This document shows, one piece after another, positions 28,720 to 36,860 of a stretch of DNA of 64,000 bases (positions are counted from its first letter, which is position 1; each line of letters starts with the position of its first letter). A program made the position numbers and the translations under genes. This DNA comes from Algicella marina (GTDB taxonomy: Bacteria; Pseudomonadota; Alphaproteobacteria; Rhodobacterales; Rhodobacteraceae). Where the stretch lies: NCBI RefSeq assembly GCF_009931615.1, contig NZ_CP046620.1, positions 3,580,501 through 3,644,500 of the forward strand. The letters are read 5' to 3'. A model generated the notes under the pieces. The model saw only the letters and a list, made by a program, of their open reading frames with translations, searched no databases and was not told where the DNA came from.

Positions 28720-28801
28720 GACCTTGTTTCCAAGGTCTTTGCCCGGAGACGGGCATTTCCTCCCTAGACTTGGGCCACGCATTGCGTGGCCCCTTTTTTT
28801 T
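28720..28801 (+). ncRNA. Candidate small RNA with CCUCCC linker and intrinsic terminator
   Basis: Three hairpins in tandem: GACCTTG/CAAGGTC (28720-28726/28731-28737, loop TTTC), TGCCCG/CGGGCA (28740-28745/28750-28755, loop GAGA), and the terminator stem (28772-28792). Between the second and third lies single-stranded TTTCCTCCCTAGACT with an anti-Shine-Dalgarno CCTCCC. Rhodobacter small RNAs of the CUUCCUCCC-motif group (CcsR) carry such a motif with hairpins and a terminator; the similarity is in architecture, not proven homology. The 5' end is unknown; no clear promoter is seen, so it could be processed from the LysR transcript. Confidence 0.42.
28772..28801 (+). terminator. Intrinsic terminator after the second LysR gene
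   Basis: Perfect stem GGGCCACGC (28772-28780) / GCGTGGCCC (28784-28792) with loop ATT, then C and eight T (28794-28801). Confidence 0.9.
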
Positions 28802-28818
28802 GTCTGGCACACAATCTG

Positions 28819-29715
28819 TCAGCGGGCCACGATTTCCACCCTTCGGTTCCGAAGACGGGTCGCGTCATCGGTATTGGCCGTCAGTGGCGCCAGAAACCCG
28901 ACCCCCGCTGCCTCCAGTCTTTCGGGATCGACGCCGTAATCCCGCACCAGCGCCTCCAGCACCGCCCGCGCCCGTCGTTCGGAAATCTGAACATTTGCCG
29001 CCAGCGTGCCGGAGTTGTCCGAATGGCCGACGATCACCAGCGCCAGCGCCGAGTCCGCCGCCAGCAGGTCCGCCACCGCCTGCAGCGCCTCCCCACTGCC
29101 TTCCGCAAGCCGCACCTCGCCAGCGGCAAAGCTGATTCCCTCCAGCACCGCCCGCCCATTCCGTGCCAGTTCGTCGGCAATCGGTCCGGGTGCTGCTGCC
29201 GGCGGCTCCAGCGTCACGGCCGTCGCCGCATCCGGCGCAATATCCGTCAGTTGCACGAAGGCCTGTACGTCATCCTGGCTCACCAGCAGTCCCAGATGCC
29301 GCTCCGGCGCTTCCCGGCTTGCAGCGCTCAGGTAATGGAACGCCCCGAGGTCCAGCGCCATCTCCGGCCGTGGCAGAATTCGCGCCTTCAGGGCGAAGTC
29401 ATAGCCGCCGCACAGCCTTCCGCTGCAATCGTGCAGGATACGGTAGCCCGCCGCCTCCACCTCCTGCCGCAGTGCGCGATAGAGCGGCAGCGTCCCGCTC
29501 GCGTCCAGCGGCATCCGCCACGCGCGGATCAGCACACGGCCCTCCAGCACCAGCCCCGGTTGATGATCGGGCGTGAACCGCGCCGTTGGCAGCAGGTAAC
29601 GTGCCGCCGCTTCTTCCACCCGCGCCGTCTCGCGCGCGCCAGCGGGCAGGGGCAGCGCCAGTTCCGCCCGCGCGGGCAGGCCCAGCATCAACAGAAGGCA
29701 CAGAAACCGGATCAC
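28819..29715 (-). CDS. OmpA-family periplasmic/outer-membrane protein
   Basis: A 298-residue protein with signal peptide IRFLCLLLMLGLPARA and a C-terminal OmpA peptidoglycan-binding domain (IVGHSDNSG near residue 225, then ISERRARAVLEALV and RLRNRRVEIV). The N-terminal 170 residues are not a recognised barrel; they may be a soluble domain. It starts at GTG 29715 inside the stop of the upstream AhpD-like gene (GTGA), so it is the last gene of a three-gene minus-strand operon. Confidence 0.87.
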   Translation of the reverse strand: MIRFLCLLLMLGLPARAELALPLPAGARETARVEEAAARYLLPTARFTPDHQPGLVLEGRVLIRAWRMPLDASGTLPLYRALRQEVEAAGYRILHDCSGRLCGGYDFALKARILPRPEMALDLGAFHYLSAASREAPERHLGLLVSQDDVQAFVQLTDIAPDAATAVTLEPPAAAPGPIADELARNGRAVLEGISFAAGEVRLAEGSGEALQAVADLLAADSALALVIVGHSDNSGTLAANVQISERRARAVLEALVRDYGVDPERLEAAGVGFLAPLTANTDDATRLRNRRVEIVAR

Positions 29716-30275
29716 CGCGCCTGCGCGTGGTATTCGGGGTTGGGTCGCATATCCACAGCAGAGGCCATGCGGTTGGACATGTTGAAGAACGAGGCTGTGG
29801 CGGCGATGTCCCAGATGTCGGCATCGCTGAAACCAACGCTCCGCAGCGCTTCCCGATCCTCCTCGCCTATCCTGGCCGAACTTTCGGTCATCAGTACCGC
29901 GAAATCCAGCATCGCCCGCTGTTTCGGCGAAAGCTCCGCCACCCGGTAGTTCATCACCAGCGCCTCGCCCAAAGCCGGATCGCCGGAGAGAGTGCGCACT
30001 GCCGCCCCATGCGCGACGAGGCAGTAGAAGCATTTGTTTACCGAGGAGACCACCACGGCAATCATCTCCCGCTCCAGCTTCGAGAGTCCGCTCGGCCCTA
30101 GCATCAACTCGTTGTACATCGCCGCAAAGGCGTCGAGCTTTTCCTTGCTGAAGGCATAGGCCCGCAAGACATTCGGCAGGATACCCAGTTTCTCGACGCA
30201 AATGTCGAAATAGCGCTGAGTTTCCTCCGGCAACGGGTCCAGCGGGGGCAGGTCCAGGGCGGTCGGGTTGGTCAT
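29712..30275 (-). CDS. AhpD-like peroxidase-related protein
   Basis: A 187-residue carboxymuconolactone-decarboxylase/AhpD-fold protein with redox pair CFYC in VNKCFYCLVAHG, a motif of the uncharacterised peroxidase-related enzymes (YciW type). It is expected to work as a cytosolic alkylhydroperoxidase or disulfide-active protein. The ATG at 30275 overlaps the GNAT stop (TGATG), and its own stop overlaps the OmpA-like start. Confidence 0.9.
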   Translation of the reverse strand: MTNPTALDLPPLDPLPEETQRYFDICVEKLGILPNVLRAYAFSKEKLDAFAAMYNELMLGPSGLSKLEREMIAVVVSSVNKCFYCLVAHGAAVRTLSGDPALGEALVMNYRVAELSPKQRAMLDFAVLMTESSARIGEEDREALRSVGFSDADIWDIAATASFFNMSNRMASAVDMRPNPEYHAQAR

Positions 30276-30991
30276 CACTCGCCTTTCGGGTCAGGTGCGG
30301 TGCGGTAATGGTAGCCTGTCCTCTCACCCATCCCAAGGGAGTTGTAGAGCGCACTCGCGCCCACGTTGTCCCGCACCACCAGCACCGCGATCTCCCGTGC
30401 CCCAGCCTCCTGCGCAACGCGTGCCGCCCCGGCCATCATCAGCTTGCCCAGCCCCTTGCCCCGATGCGCCGGCAGCACCTCCAGCCCGTGCAGCATGGCG
30501 ATGCCCTCATGTATGCCCATGAAGGCTGTCGCCGCCGGCACATCGCCGTCCCGGCCCAGCAGCGTCCGGGTGGGGCAGGCGGCCCGACCCATCACGGCCA
30601 GCCGCTCTGGACCAATGCCACCCTGCGCCCAGATCTCGGCCTGCACCGCCAGGATCCCGTCGCTAACCACAACCGATCGGCCGGCCCGTGCCGGCTCCAG
30701 TGCATCCGGGGTTGATGCCAGCACCGCCACCGGGTCCTTCACGGCATAGCCGCGACGATCGAGCGCGGCATCGAGCTCTCCGTCATCAGGCCGGATCATG
30801 AACAGGGGCTTTTGCCCCATCGCTGCCATTTCAGCCTCCGCAAAGCCGATCTCGGCGTCTTCTGCCACCTGGCTCGCCGCCGAAACCCGCTGCCCGCCGC
30901 CCGCACCGCGCCGCAGCATCCATCCTCCGGCCTCTCGCATTTCTGCCGGTGCCCATGTCGCGTCTATCAATTCGAAATACTCTGCGGTCAC
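30275..30991 (-). CDS. GNAT-family N-acetyltransferase
   Basis: A 238-residue protein with a C-terminal GNAT domain: acetyl-CoA-binding motif A reads LEVLPAHRGKGLGKLMM, followed by VVRDNVGASALYNSLGMGERTGYHYR, a pattern common to GNAT enzymes. The N-terminal half is a diverged second GNAT-like region without the motif. It starts at GTG 30991 behind a GAGGGAGTGAGG site. It is the first gene of the GNAT-AhpD-OmpA operon and divergent from gap. Confidence 0.85.
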   Translation of the reverse strand: MTAEYFELIDATWAPAEMREAGGWMLRRGAGGGQRVSAASQVAEDAEIGFAEAEMAAMGQKPLFMIRPDDGELDAALDRRGYAVKDPVAVLASTPDALEPARAGRSVVVSDGILAVQAEIWAQGGIGPERLAVMGRAACPTRTLLGRDGDVPAATAFMGIHEGIAMLHGLEVLPAHRGKGLGKLMMAGAARVAQEAGAREIAVLVVRDNVGASALYNSLGMGERTGYHYRTAPDPKGE

Positions 30992-31069
30992 GTGCCTCAC
31001 TCCCTCATTCCCGGCGAAAAGATCACAGATCAATCCCTTTGTCTGCCCCGACAATCGGCCAGAAAACCG

Positions 31070-31108
31070 TTGACGCGCTGCAGCATTGCTGCAATGTTAG
31101 CGCTAACA
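31070..31108 (+). promoter_or_regulatory. gap promoter with LacI-type operator over the -10
   Basis: TTGACG at 31070-31075 is a good -35; AATGTT at 31093-31098, 17 bases later, can be the -10. The perfect 14-base palindrome TGTTAGCGCTAACA at 31095-31108 overlaps it. A central CG-containing palindrome with TTAGCGCTAA core is what LacI-family regulators of central carbon metabolism bind, for example PckR-like proteins in alphaproteobacteria. The bound regulator is not in the window. Confidence 0.6.
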
Positions 31109-31174
31109 CCGACGCGCTTGGCGTGTCCGGTGGCTCGTGTCTCAGCCTTATTAGGGCCTTGGCTGCGGCATATC

Positions 31175-31220
31175 ATCTGCAAGGCGTGAAATGGTTCTCC
31201 CCAGAACACGCCTTGCAGAT
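31175..31220. repeat. 14-bp perfect inverted repeat in the gap leader
   Basis: ATCTGCAAGGCGTG (31175-31188) and CACGCCTTGCAGAT (31207-31220) are exact complements separated by 18 bases. No T run follows, so it is not a plain terminator. In RNA it would form a stable hairpin about 110 bases before the gap start. Confidence 0.8.
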
Positions 31221-31331
31221 AAACCTCCCTCCCCATCACAGCCTCATCTACGCCTGCGCGGTTGACGTTTGGTCCCTCGCAAGGGCATATCGACGGCAAC
31301 GACAATCGCTTTCGCAAAAAGGATGGGGAAG

Positions 31332-32333
31332 ATGGGAATCAAGGTCGGCATCAACGGGTTCGGGCGCATCGGGCGGAACGTCCTTCGCGCGATCATGGAG
31401 AACGGGCACGACGATATCGAGGTGGTGGCGATCAACGATCTTGGACCGGTCGAAACCAATGCCCACCTGATGCGCTACGACAGCGTTCACGGCCGGTTCC
31501 CCGGCACGGTCACGGTTGACGGCGACACCATGGATGTCGGTCGCGGACCCATCCGCGTCTCGGCCGAACGTAATCCGGCTGACCTGAAGTGGAGCGATGT
31601 CGACATCGCGCTGGAATGTACCGGCATCTTCACCGCTCGCGACAAGGCCGCCTCCCACTTGGAAAACGGCTCCAGCCGCGTGCTGATCTCCGCACCCGGC
31701 GCCAACGCGGACAAGACCATCGTGTTCGGCGTCAATCACGATACGCTGACAGCCGACGATCTCGTCGTCTCCAACGCATCCTGCACCACCAACTGCCTCG
31801 CGCCTGTCGCCAAGGTTCTGCATGAGAAGTTCGGCATCGCCTCCGGTTACATGACGACAATCCATGCCTACACCGGCGACCAGCCGACACTCGACACGAT
31901 GCACAAGGATCTTTATCGGGCCCGCGCCGCCGCGCTGTCGATGATCCCCACGTCCACCGGTGCCGCCAAGGCCGTCGGTCTCGTCATGCCTGAACTTGCG
32001 GGCAAGCTGGATGGCTCGTCGGTCCGCGTGCCGACACCGAACGTCAGCTGCATCGACCTGAAGTTCACCTCCGGCAGCGCACTCGATGCAGATGCGATCA
32101 ATGCCGCGATGAAAGAGGCCGCCGAAGGCGCGCTGAAGGGCATCCTCGGCTATGCCGATGCGCCACTGGTGTCCTCCGATTTCAACCACGATCCGCATTC
32201 GTCCAGCTTCGCACCCGCGCAGACGAAGGTGATCGACGGCTCTCTCGGTCGCGTCTTCAGCTGGTACGACAACGAATGGGGCTTCTCCAACCGCATGGTC
32301 GATACCGCCCGCGCGATGGCAGCCTTCATCTGA
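31332..32333 (+). CDS. gap: Glyceraldehyde-3-phosphate dehydrogenase (type I)
   Basis: A 333-residue NAD-dependent phosphorylating GAPDH. N-terminal Rossmann [11 protein letters not shown], catalytic C151 in [12 protein letters not shown], and [12 protein letters not shown] near the C-terminus are all present. It acts in glycolysis/gluconeogenesis. ATG 31332 follows GGGGAAG. A terminator follows at 32367. Confidence 0.97.
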   Translation: MGIKVGINGFGRIGRNVLRAIMENGHDDIEVVAINDLGPVETNAHLMRYDSVHGRFPGTVTVDGDTMDVGRGPIRVSAERNPADLKWSDVDIALECTGIFTARDKAASHLENGSSRVLISAPGANADKTIVFGVNHDTLTADDLVVSNASCTTNCLAPVAKVLHEKFGIASGYMTTIHAYTGDQPTLDTMHKDLYRARAAALSMIPTSTGAAKAVGLVMPELAGKLDGSSVRVPTPNVSCIDLKFTSGSALDADAINAAMKEAAEGALKGILGYADAPLVSSDFNHDPHSSSFAPAQTKVIDGSLGRVFSWYDNEWGFSNRMVDTARAMAAFI

Positions 32334-32366
32334 AACGGCGTGTCAGGCACGTCAGTCGCGAATTTC

Positions 32367-32399
32367 GCGCCTCCGCATCTCTCTGCGGGGGCGCTTCTT
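32367..32399 (+). terminator. Intrinsic terminator after gap
   Basis: GCGCCTCCGCA (32367-32377) pairs with TGCGGGGGCGC (32384-32394), one G-U pair, six-base loop, then TTCTT. Confidence 0.65.
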
Positions 32400-32475
32400 G
32401 TCCCGGCCAATACAGGCGCGCGGCCAAGGGCAGGGCTGCAGCCAGGGCGCCAGCCTCACCAGCAGGACATACGGC

Positions 32476-33225
32476 ATGACCATCACCCATCAGGATGAAC
32501 TGGACGGACTGAAGGCCATCGGCCGTATTGTTGCCAATACGCTGAAGGGCATGGGCCGGGCGCTGGAGCCGGGCATGACCACAGCGGAGCTGGACGAAAT
32601 CGGCCGCGAGATGCTGGAGACCGCAGGTGCCAGATCCGCGCCGCAGTCCGTCTACGATTTCCCCGGCGCCACCTGCATCAGCGTCAACGAGGAAATCGCC
32701 CACGGCGTTCCCGGTAGCCGCGTCATATCCGCCGGTGATCTCGTCAATATCGACGTTTCCGCTTCCAAGGACGGCTTTTTTTCAGATACCGGCGCCACCT
32801 TCCGCGTACCGCCACTTCGCCCCGCGCAGGAGCGGCTCTGCCGAGACGGCAAACGCGCCACGCAGATCGGCATCGCCCAGGTCGGCAGCGGCAAGCCGTT
32901 GGCGGGCATCGGCAATGCCGTCGGCCGCTTCGCCGCCCAGCACGGCTACACCCTCATCCGCAATCTCGCCAGCCACGGCATTGGCCGGTCGCTGCATGAA
33001 TACCCCGAGGAAATCGCCACATGGCCCACCCGGCAGGACAAGCGCCGCATTGAAAAGGGTATGGTTCTGACTGTGGAGCCCTTCCTGTCCCGGGGCGGGC
33101 TCTGGGCGTCTGAAGGTGCGGACGGATGGACGCTCTACAGCGAACCTCGCGCCCCCGCTGTCCAGTACGAACACACCGTTGTCGCCACCGACAAACGCGC
33201 CATCATCCTTACCCTGCCGGGCTGA
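32476..33225 (+). CDS. map: Methionine aminopeptidase type I
   Basis: A 249-residue MetAP removing the N-terminal methionine. The five metal ligands are in place: two Asp in NIDVSASKDGFFSDTG, His in SHGIGRSLHE, and Glu in TVEPF and QYEHTVV. There is no N-terminal zinc-finger extension. ATG 32476 begins the family-length protein. It is probably a single-gene unit between the gap terminator and the chemotaxis operon. Confidence 0.93.
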   Translation: MTITHQDELDGLKAIGRIVANTLKGMGRALEPGMTTAELDEIGREMLETAGARSAPQSVYDFPGATCISVNEEIAHGVPGSRVISAGDLVNIDVSASKDGFFSDTGATFRVPPLRPAQERLCRDGKRATQIGIAQVGSGKPLAGIGNAVGRFAAQHGYTLIRNLASHGIGRSLHEYPEEIATWPTRQDKRRIEKGMVLTVEPFLSRGGLWASEGADGWTLYSEPRAPAVQYEHTVVATDKRAIILTLPG

Positions 33226-33452
33226 CAGGCAGGTGTTCCGGCGGCCGCACGGCGGATACATGGCATTTTAGGCATTCCGCATTTACGGCCCTTCCGGGGT
33301 TAAGCTCTCCGAAACCCATCGCTCCCATAACTCCCCCAATCAATCGGCATGGTTTCCCGGCCGACGACAAGACGGAGAGTTCTGGATGGCGCAAGCGCAG
33401 TTTCAACCTTCTGGCCCCGCCCTGCGCGGTCCCTATGCTGTCGGAGGCCGAG

Positions 33453-33755
33453 GTGTCTGAGGTCGCGGCGTCCGACTCAGCGCCGATCGCCATTCCGGCC
33501 GCGGCCGACATGGATGCGGCAGAGGATCTCCTCGCCAGGCTGCGGGAGATTGGCAGCGAAGGCCCGCTGACCATTGATGCATCCGCGGTCGAAAGCATGA
33601 GCACGCCGGTCGTCCTCACCATCGTCAGCGCCCTCAACACGCGTGCTGAACTCAAACCGCCCGCGACCGTGCTCAATCCTTCCACCGCCTTCGTGGACGC
33701 TTTCACGGATCTCGGCCTGTTTCAGGACCTTATGAAAATGGAGTTTGCCACATGA
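33453..33755 (+). CDS. STAS-domain protein, first gene of the chemotaxis operon
   Basis: A small protein (100 residues from GTG 33453, or 106 from ATG 33435) with a SpoIIAA/STAS-like fold: LTIDASAVESMSTPVVLTIVSALNTR. In STAS antagonists a serine or threonine in this strand is phosphorylated; S-M-S-T is present here. GTG 33453 is preferred because CGGAGG lies at 33442-33447. The gene overlaps cheY by four bases (ATGA), so it belongs to the che operon, where its role is unproven. Confidence 0.82.
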   Translation: MSEVAASDSAPIAIPAAADMDAAEDLLARLREIGSEGPLTIDASAVESMSTPVVLTIVSALNTRAELKPPATVLNPSTAFVDAFTDLGLFQDLMKMEFAT

Positions 33756-34111
33756 GCCGCGTCCTCGCCGTCGATGATACCCGGGCCCTGCGCATGATGC
33801 TTGGCGAATGCCTGAAAAAGGGTGGCCACGAGGTGGTGCTCGCCGTCGATGGCGTCGAGGCCCTCGACAAATTGCGGGAACACAAGCCCGACATCGTCAT
33901 CACCGATCTCAACATGCCGCGCATGAACGGTCTCGATTTCATCGAAGCAGCACGGAAGGAGCCAGAGGGCAAATCCCTGCCCATGCTGTTGCTGACGACG
34001 GAGACGGCCCAGGCATTGAAGGATCGTGCCAAGGCGGTAAAGGCGACCGGATGGCTGACCAAGCCCTTCGATCCAAACCAGATCCTCGCCCTCGTTGAAC
34101 AGCTTTCCTGA
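33752..34111 (+). CDS. cheY: Chemotaxis response regulator CheY (first copy)
   Basis: A 119-residue single receiver domain. Acidic pocket D8-D9, phospho-acceptor D52 in ITDLNMPRMNG, switch T near 83 and K104 in WLTKPF. There is no output domain, so it acts by binding FliM or as a phosphate sink. It lies 17 bases before cheA. Confidence 0.93.
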   Translation: MSRVLAVDDTRALRMMLGECLKKGGHEVVLAVDGVEALDKLREHKPDIVITDLNMPRMNGLDFIEAARKEPEGKSLPMLLLTTETAQALKDRAKAVKATGWLTKPFDPNQILALVEQLS

Positions 34112-34128
34112 AGACCGGAGACCTCCTC

Positions 34129-36354
34129 ATGGATGACGACGACGATTTCGACTTTCAGGCACTTTTTTTCGAGGAGTGTCATGAACTGCTGGGCACGCTT
34201 CAGGAACACCTGAACCAGCTCGCCGACGGCACGAATGACGAGGAGACGGTTCACGCCGCATTCCGCGCCGTGCATTCCGTGAAGGGTGGCGCCGCAGCCT
34301 TCGGCTTCGATCAGCTCATCAGCTTCGCCCACATCTTCGAAACCGTGATGGATCTCATCCGTTCAGACCAGATGGTGCCGACGGCGGAAATCAACCAGAT
34401 TCTCCTGCGTTCCGGCGACATGATGGAAGTGCTCATTGAAGGCGCGGAAAACGGCACACCGGTCGATGAGGAAAAACTGGACAATCTGCAAGCCGAACTC
34501 GAACACCTCGCCAGCGGCGAGGCTCCTGCGGCGTCTGCGCCCGCAGCTCCGGTGAGTGCGTCACCGTCACCCGCAGGGGCGGAGCCGGCGGTCGCCGACG
34601 GGTTCGAACTCTTCGGTGGCGATGACGAGCAAGGTGATGACGCGGGGGAGCCCGCGGCCGAGCCGGAAACTGAAGGGGAAACCACCCGCGAAGTCACCGT
34701 CCGCTTCACACCGGACGCCGATTTCTTCGCCTCTGGTCACGATCCTCTGCGTCTTCTGCGCTCGGCCAAGTCACATGACCTCACAAGCCTGGAGGCGATA
34801 GGCCAGGTTCCGGACCTCGAGGCCTTCGATCCGTCGGTGTGTGCGCTGTCGTTCGAAATGGTCTTCCAGACCGCGAAATCCGTCAGTGAACTGGAGGAGT
34901 TTTTCGAAATCTACGCCCATATCGCCGACATCGAATTTCTCGCTGATGCCGAGGAAGAAGATGTATCCGGCGAGGAGGAGGCGGAGCCGCCGCAATCCGC
35001 GAGCGTTTCGCCGGAGACACCTGCCGAAACCGCCTCACCGGATGCAAAGCCCGCACCCGAGGCCACGGCCAATGACGGGCAGGCGCAAGCCAAACCAATG
35101 GAAGCCGGCAAACCCGCCGCCTCCGGCGGGGCAAAACAGCGTGGTGGCCCAAGCAAATCGCTGAGGGTGGAATTGCCCCGAATCGACCGGCTGGTGAACC
35201 TTGTGGGCGAAATGCTCATCACCCAGGCAGGCATCGCCCAGAAACTCATGGAAATCCAGGCCGCCGATTCCAGCGAGGATGGCATGGAAATGGGTCACAA
35301 TGTCGAGGCCATGTCCCGCCAGTTGCGCGAGTTGCAGGAAAGCGTCATGGCCATCCGCGCCCAGCCCGTCAAATCGGTGTTCAGCCGCATGCCCCGCGTC
35401 GTACGCGACCTCGCCGACAAGCTCGGCAAGGAAGCCAAGCTGGAACTCTCCGGCGAACATACGGAGGTGGACGCCACCGTCATCGAGGAACTGGCCGAAC
35501 CGCTCACCCATATGCTTCGCAACTCGATGGATCACGGGTTGGAAGCGACAACCGAAGACAGGATCGCCGCCGGCAAATCCCGTGTCGGCCTCATCAAGCT
35601 TTCGGCCGAACACCGGGGAGAGCGGGTGATCATCACCGTCGAGGATGACGGGCGCGGCGTGAACCGGGAACGCGTCCTGGCCAAGGCCCGCGAAAACAAC
35701 CTGATCTCCGCGGAGGACAACCTCAGCCCCGAAGAAATCGACATGCTGATCTTCCATCCGGGCTTTTCCACGGCGGCGGAAGTCTCGTCAGTATCCGGTC
35801 GTGGCGTTGGCATGGATGTCGTCAAGAAAAAGATCGTTTCGCTCGGTGGCCGCTGCGCCCTGGAATCGACCCCTGGAAAGGGCACCCGCTTCGAAATCAC
35901 CCTGCCTCTGACCCTTGCGGTGATGGACGGCATGACCATCGTCGTCGGCGATCAGAAATTCATCCTGCCGCTGTCCTCCGTAGTGGAGGCACTACATATC
36001 GACTCCGATGCGTTGAAGCATTTGCCGAATGGCGAAACGTTGCTGGAACGCCGCGGCGAATTCCTTCGCCTGATCGACCTGCGCACCGTCCTCTGTCAGC
36101 CGACAGCGGGTGAGGCGGTGGATATGGCCATTGTCGTGGACACCGAGACAAGCGGCCTCGTAGCCCTCGTCGTCGATGAACTCATCGGCCAGCGCCAGAT
36201 CGTCCTCAAGAGCCTGGAGGCCAACTTCCGGCGCGTCGAAGGCATTTCCGGTGCCACCATTCTCGGCGATGGCCAGGTCGCCCTGATCCTTGATGTCCCA
36301 TCGCTGCTGAGCATGAACGGTTCCGGCGGCACTTACTCGGAGATGATGCATTGA
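34129..36354 (+). CDS. cheA: Chemotaxis histidine kinase CheA
   Basis: A 741-residue CheA. P1 Hpt with H49 in VHSVKGGAAAFGF; a second domain around 180-290 then an acidic/alanine-rich linker; P3 dimerisation (LRVELPRIDRLVNLVGEMLI); P4 ATPase (HMLRNSMDHGLE, VEDDGRGVN, SGRGVGMDVV); P5 CheW-like (MTIVVGDQKFILPLSSVVEA). It passes phosphate to CheY and CheB. It is intact and has a highly acidic start (MDDDDDFDF). Its stop overlaps the cheW start. Confidence 0.96.
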   Translation: MDDDDDFDFQALFFEECHELLGTLQEHLNQLADGTNDEETVHAAFRAVHSVKGGAAAFGFDQLISFAHIFETVMDLIRSDQMVPTAEINQILLRSGDMMEVLIEGAENGTPVDEEKLDNLQAELEHLASGEAPAASAPAAPVSASPSPAGAEPAVADGFELFGGDDEQGDDAGEPAAEPETEGETTREVTVRFTPDADFFASGHDPLRLLRSAKSHDLTSLEAIGQVPDLEAFDPSVCALSFEMVFQTAKSVSELEEFFEIYAHIADIEFLADAEEEDVSGEEEAEPPQSASVSPETPAETASPDAKPAPEATANDGQAQAKPMEAGKPAASGGAKQRGGPSKSLRVELPRIDRLVNLVGEMLITQAGIAQKLMEIQAADSSEDGMEMGHNVEAMSRQLRELQESVMAIRAQPVKSVFSRMPRVVRDLADKLGKEAKLELSGEHTEVDATVIEELAEPLTHMLRNSMDHGLEATTEDRIAAGKSRVGLIKLSAEHRGERVIITVEDDGRGVNRERVLAKARENNLISAEDNLSPEEIDMLIFHPGFSTAAEVSSVSGRGVGMDVVKKKIVSLGGRCALESTPGKGTRFEITLPLTLAVMDGMTIVVGDQKFILPLSSVVEALHIDSDALKHLPNGETLLERRGEFLRLIDLRTVLCQPTAGEAVDMAIVVDTETSGLVALVVDELIGQRQIVLKSLEANFRRVEGISGATILGDGQVALILDVPSLLSMNGSGGTYSEMMH

Positions 36355-36842
36355 CCGATTTCCCAGATGTCCTCGAAAACCCGGATCGCGCCGCCACCTC
36401 GTCCGGCACGATCAAGCAATATGTCACCTTTCTGGTCGATGACCGTTCTTACGGCGTGGACATCAACCTCGTGCGCGAAATCAAGCAGTGGTCGCCGACG
36501 ACAACCCTGCCGAACCAGCCGCACTTCACCCGCGGCGTTCTCAACCTGCGCGGCACCATCGTTCCCGTCCACGATCTTCGCGCCCGTTTCGGCGGCGCCC
36601 TCACCGAAGCGACCGAGGTTCACGTTGTCGTCATCGTCTGGATCGGCAGCAAGACGGTCGGCATTCTCGTCGATGCCGTTTCCGACATTATCAGCGTGCC
36701 GACCGATGATATCCGTCCGGTTCCTTCCGGTCAGTCGCTCGGTGACATGTCCTCGCTCTCCGGCCTCGTCAATACGGAGAACGGCATGGTTGCCCTGCTG
36801 GATCTCAACACGCTGTTCCCCGTCACCGATGACGAACTCTGA
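36351..36842 (+). CDS. cheW: Chemotaxis coupling protein CheW
   Basis: A 163-residue CheW linking receptors to CheA: YVTFLVDDRSYGVDINLVRE, then FTRGVLNLRGTIVPVHDLRARFG. The start is the TTG at 36351, inside the cheA stop (TTGA); no upstream ATG gives a family-length N-terminus. This rare start with coupling may keep CheW tied to CheA translation. Confidence 0.93.
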   Translation: MTDFPDVLENPDRAATSSGTIKQYVTFLVDDRSYGVDINLVREIKQWSPTTTLPNQPHFTRGVLNLRGTIVPVHDLRARFGGALTEATEVHVVVIVWIGSKTVGILVDAVSDIISVPTDDIRPVPSGQSLGDMSSLSGLVNTENGMVALLDLNTLFPVTDDEL

Positions 36843-36860
36843 CAGGAAGCCGCCCCCAGC

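Larger units (their letters stand above)
30992..31331. other. Divergent control region between the GNAT operon and gap
   Basis: A 340-base stretch without a supported gene. It holds the gap promoter with a LacI-type palindrome (31095-31108), a 14-base perfect inverted repeat (31175-31220) and the gap ribosome site GGGGAAG before 31332. No small reading frame here has coding character. Confidence 0.7.

Noticed and set aside
29716-30417. Upstream extension of the OmpA-like frame to 532 residues
   Set aside because: It runs antisense-frame through the AhpD-like gene; the GTG at 29715 with a signal peptide is the real start.
33386-33460. Small 24-codon frame ATGGCGCAAGCGCAG behind an AGGAG-like site before the STAS gene
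   Set aside because: It ends after 24 codons in another frame; no sign of a real peptide or a frameshift in the STAS gene.
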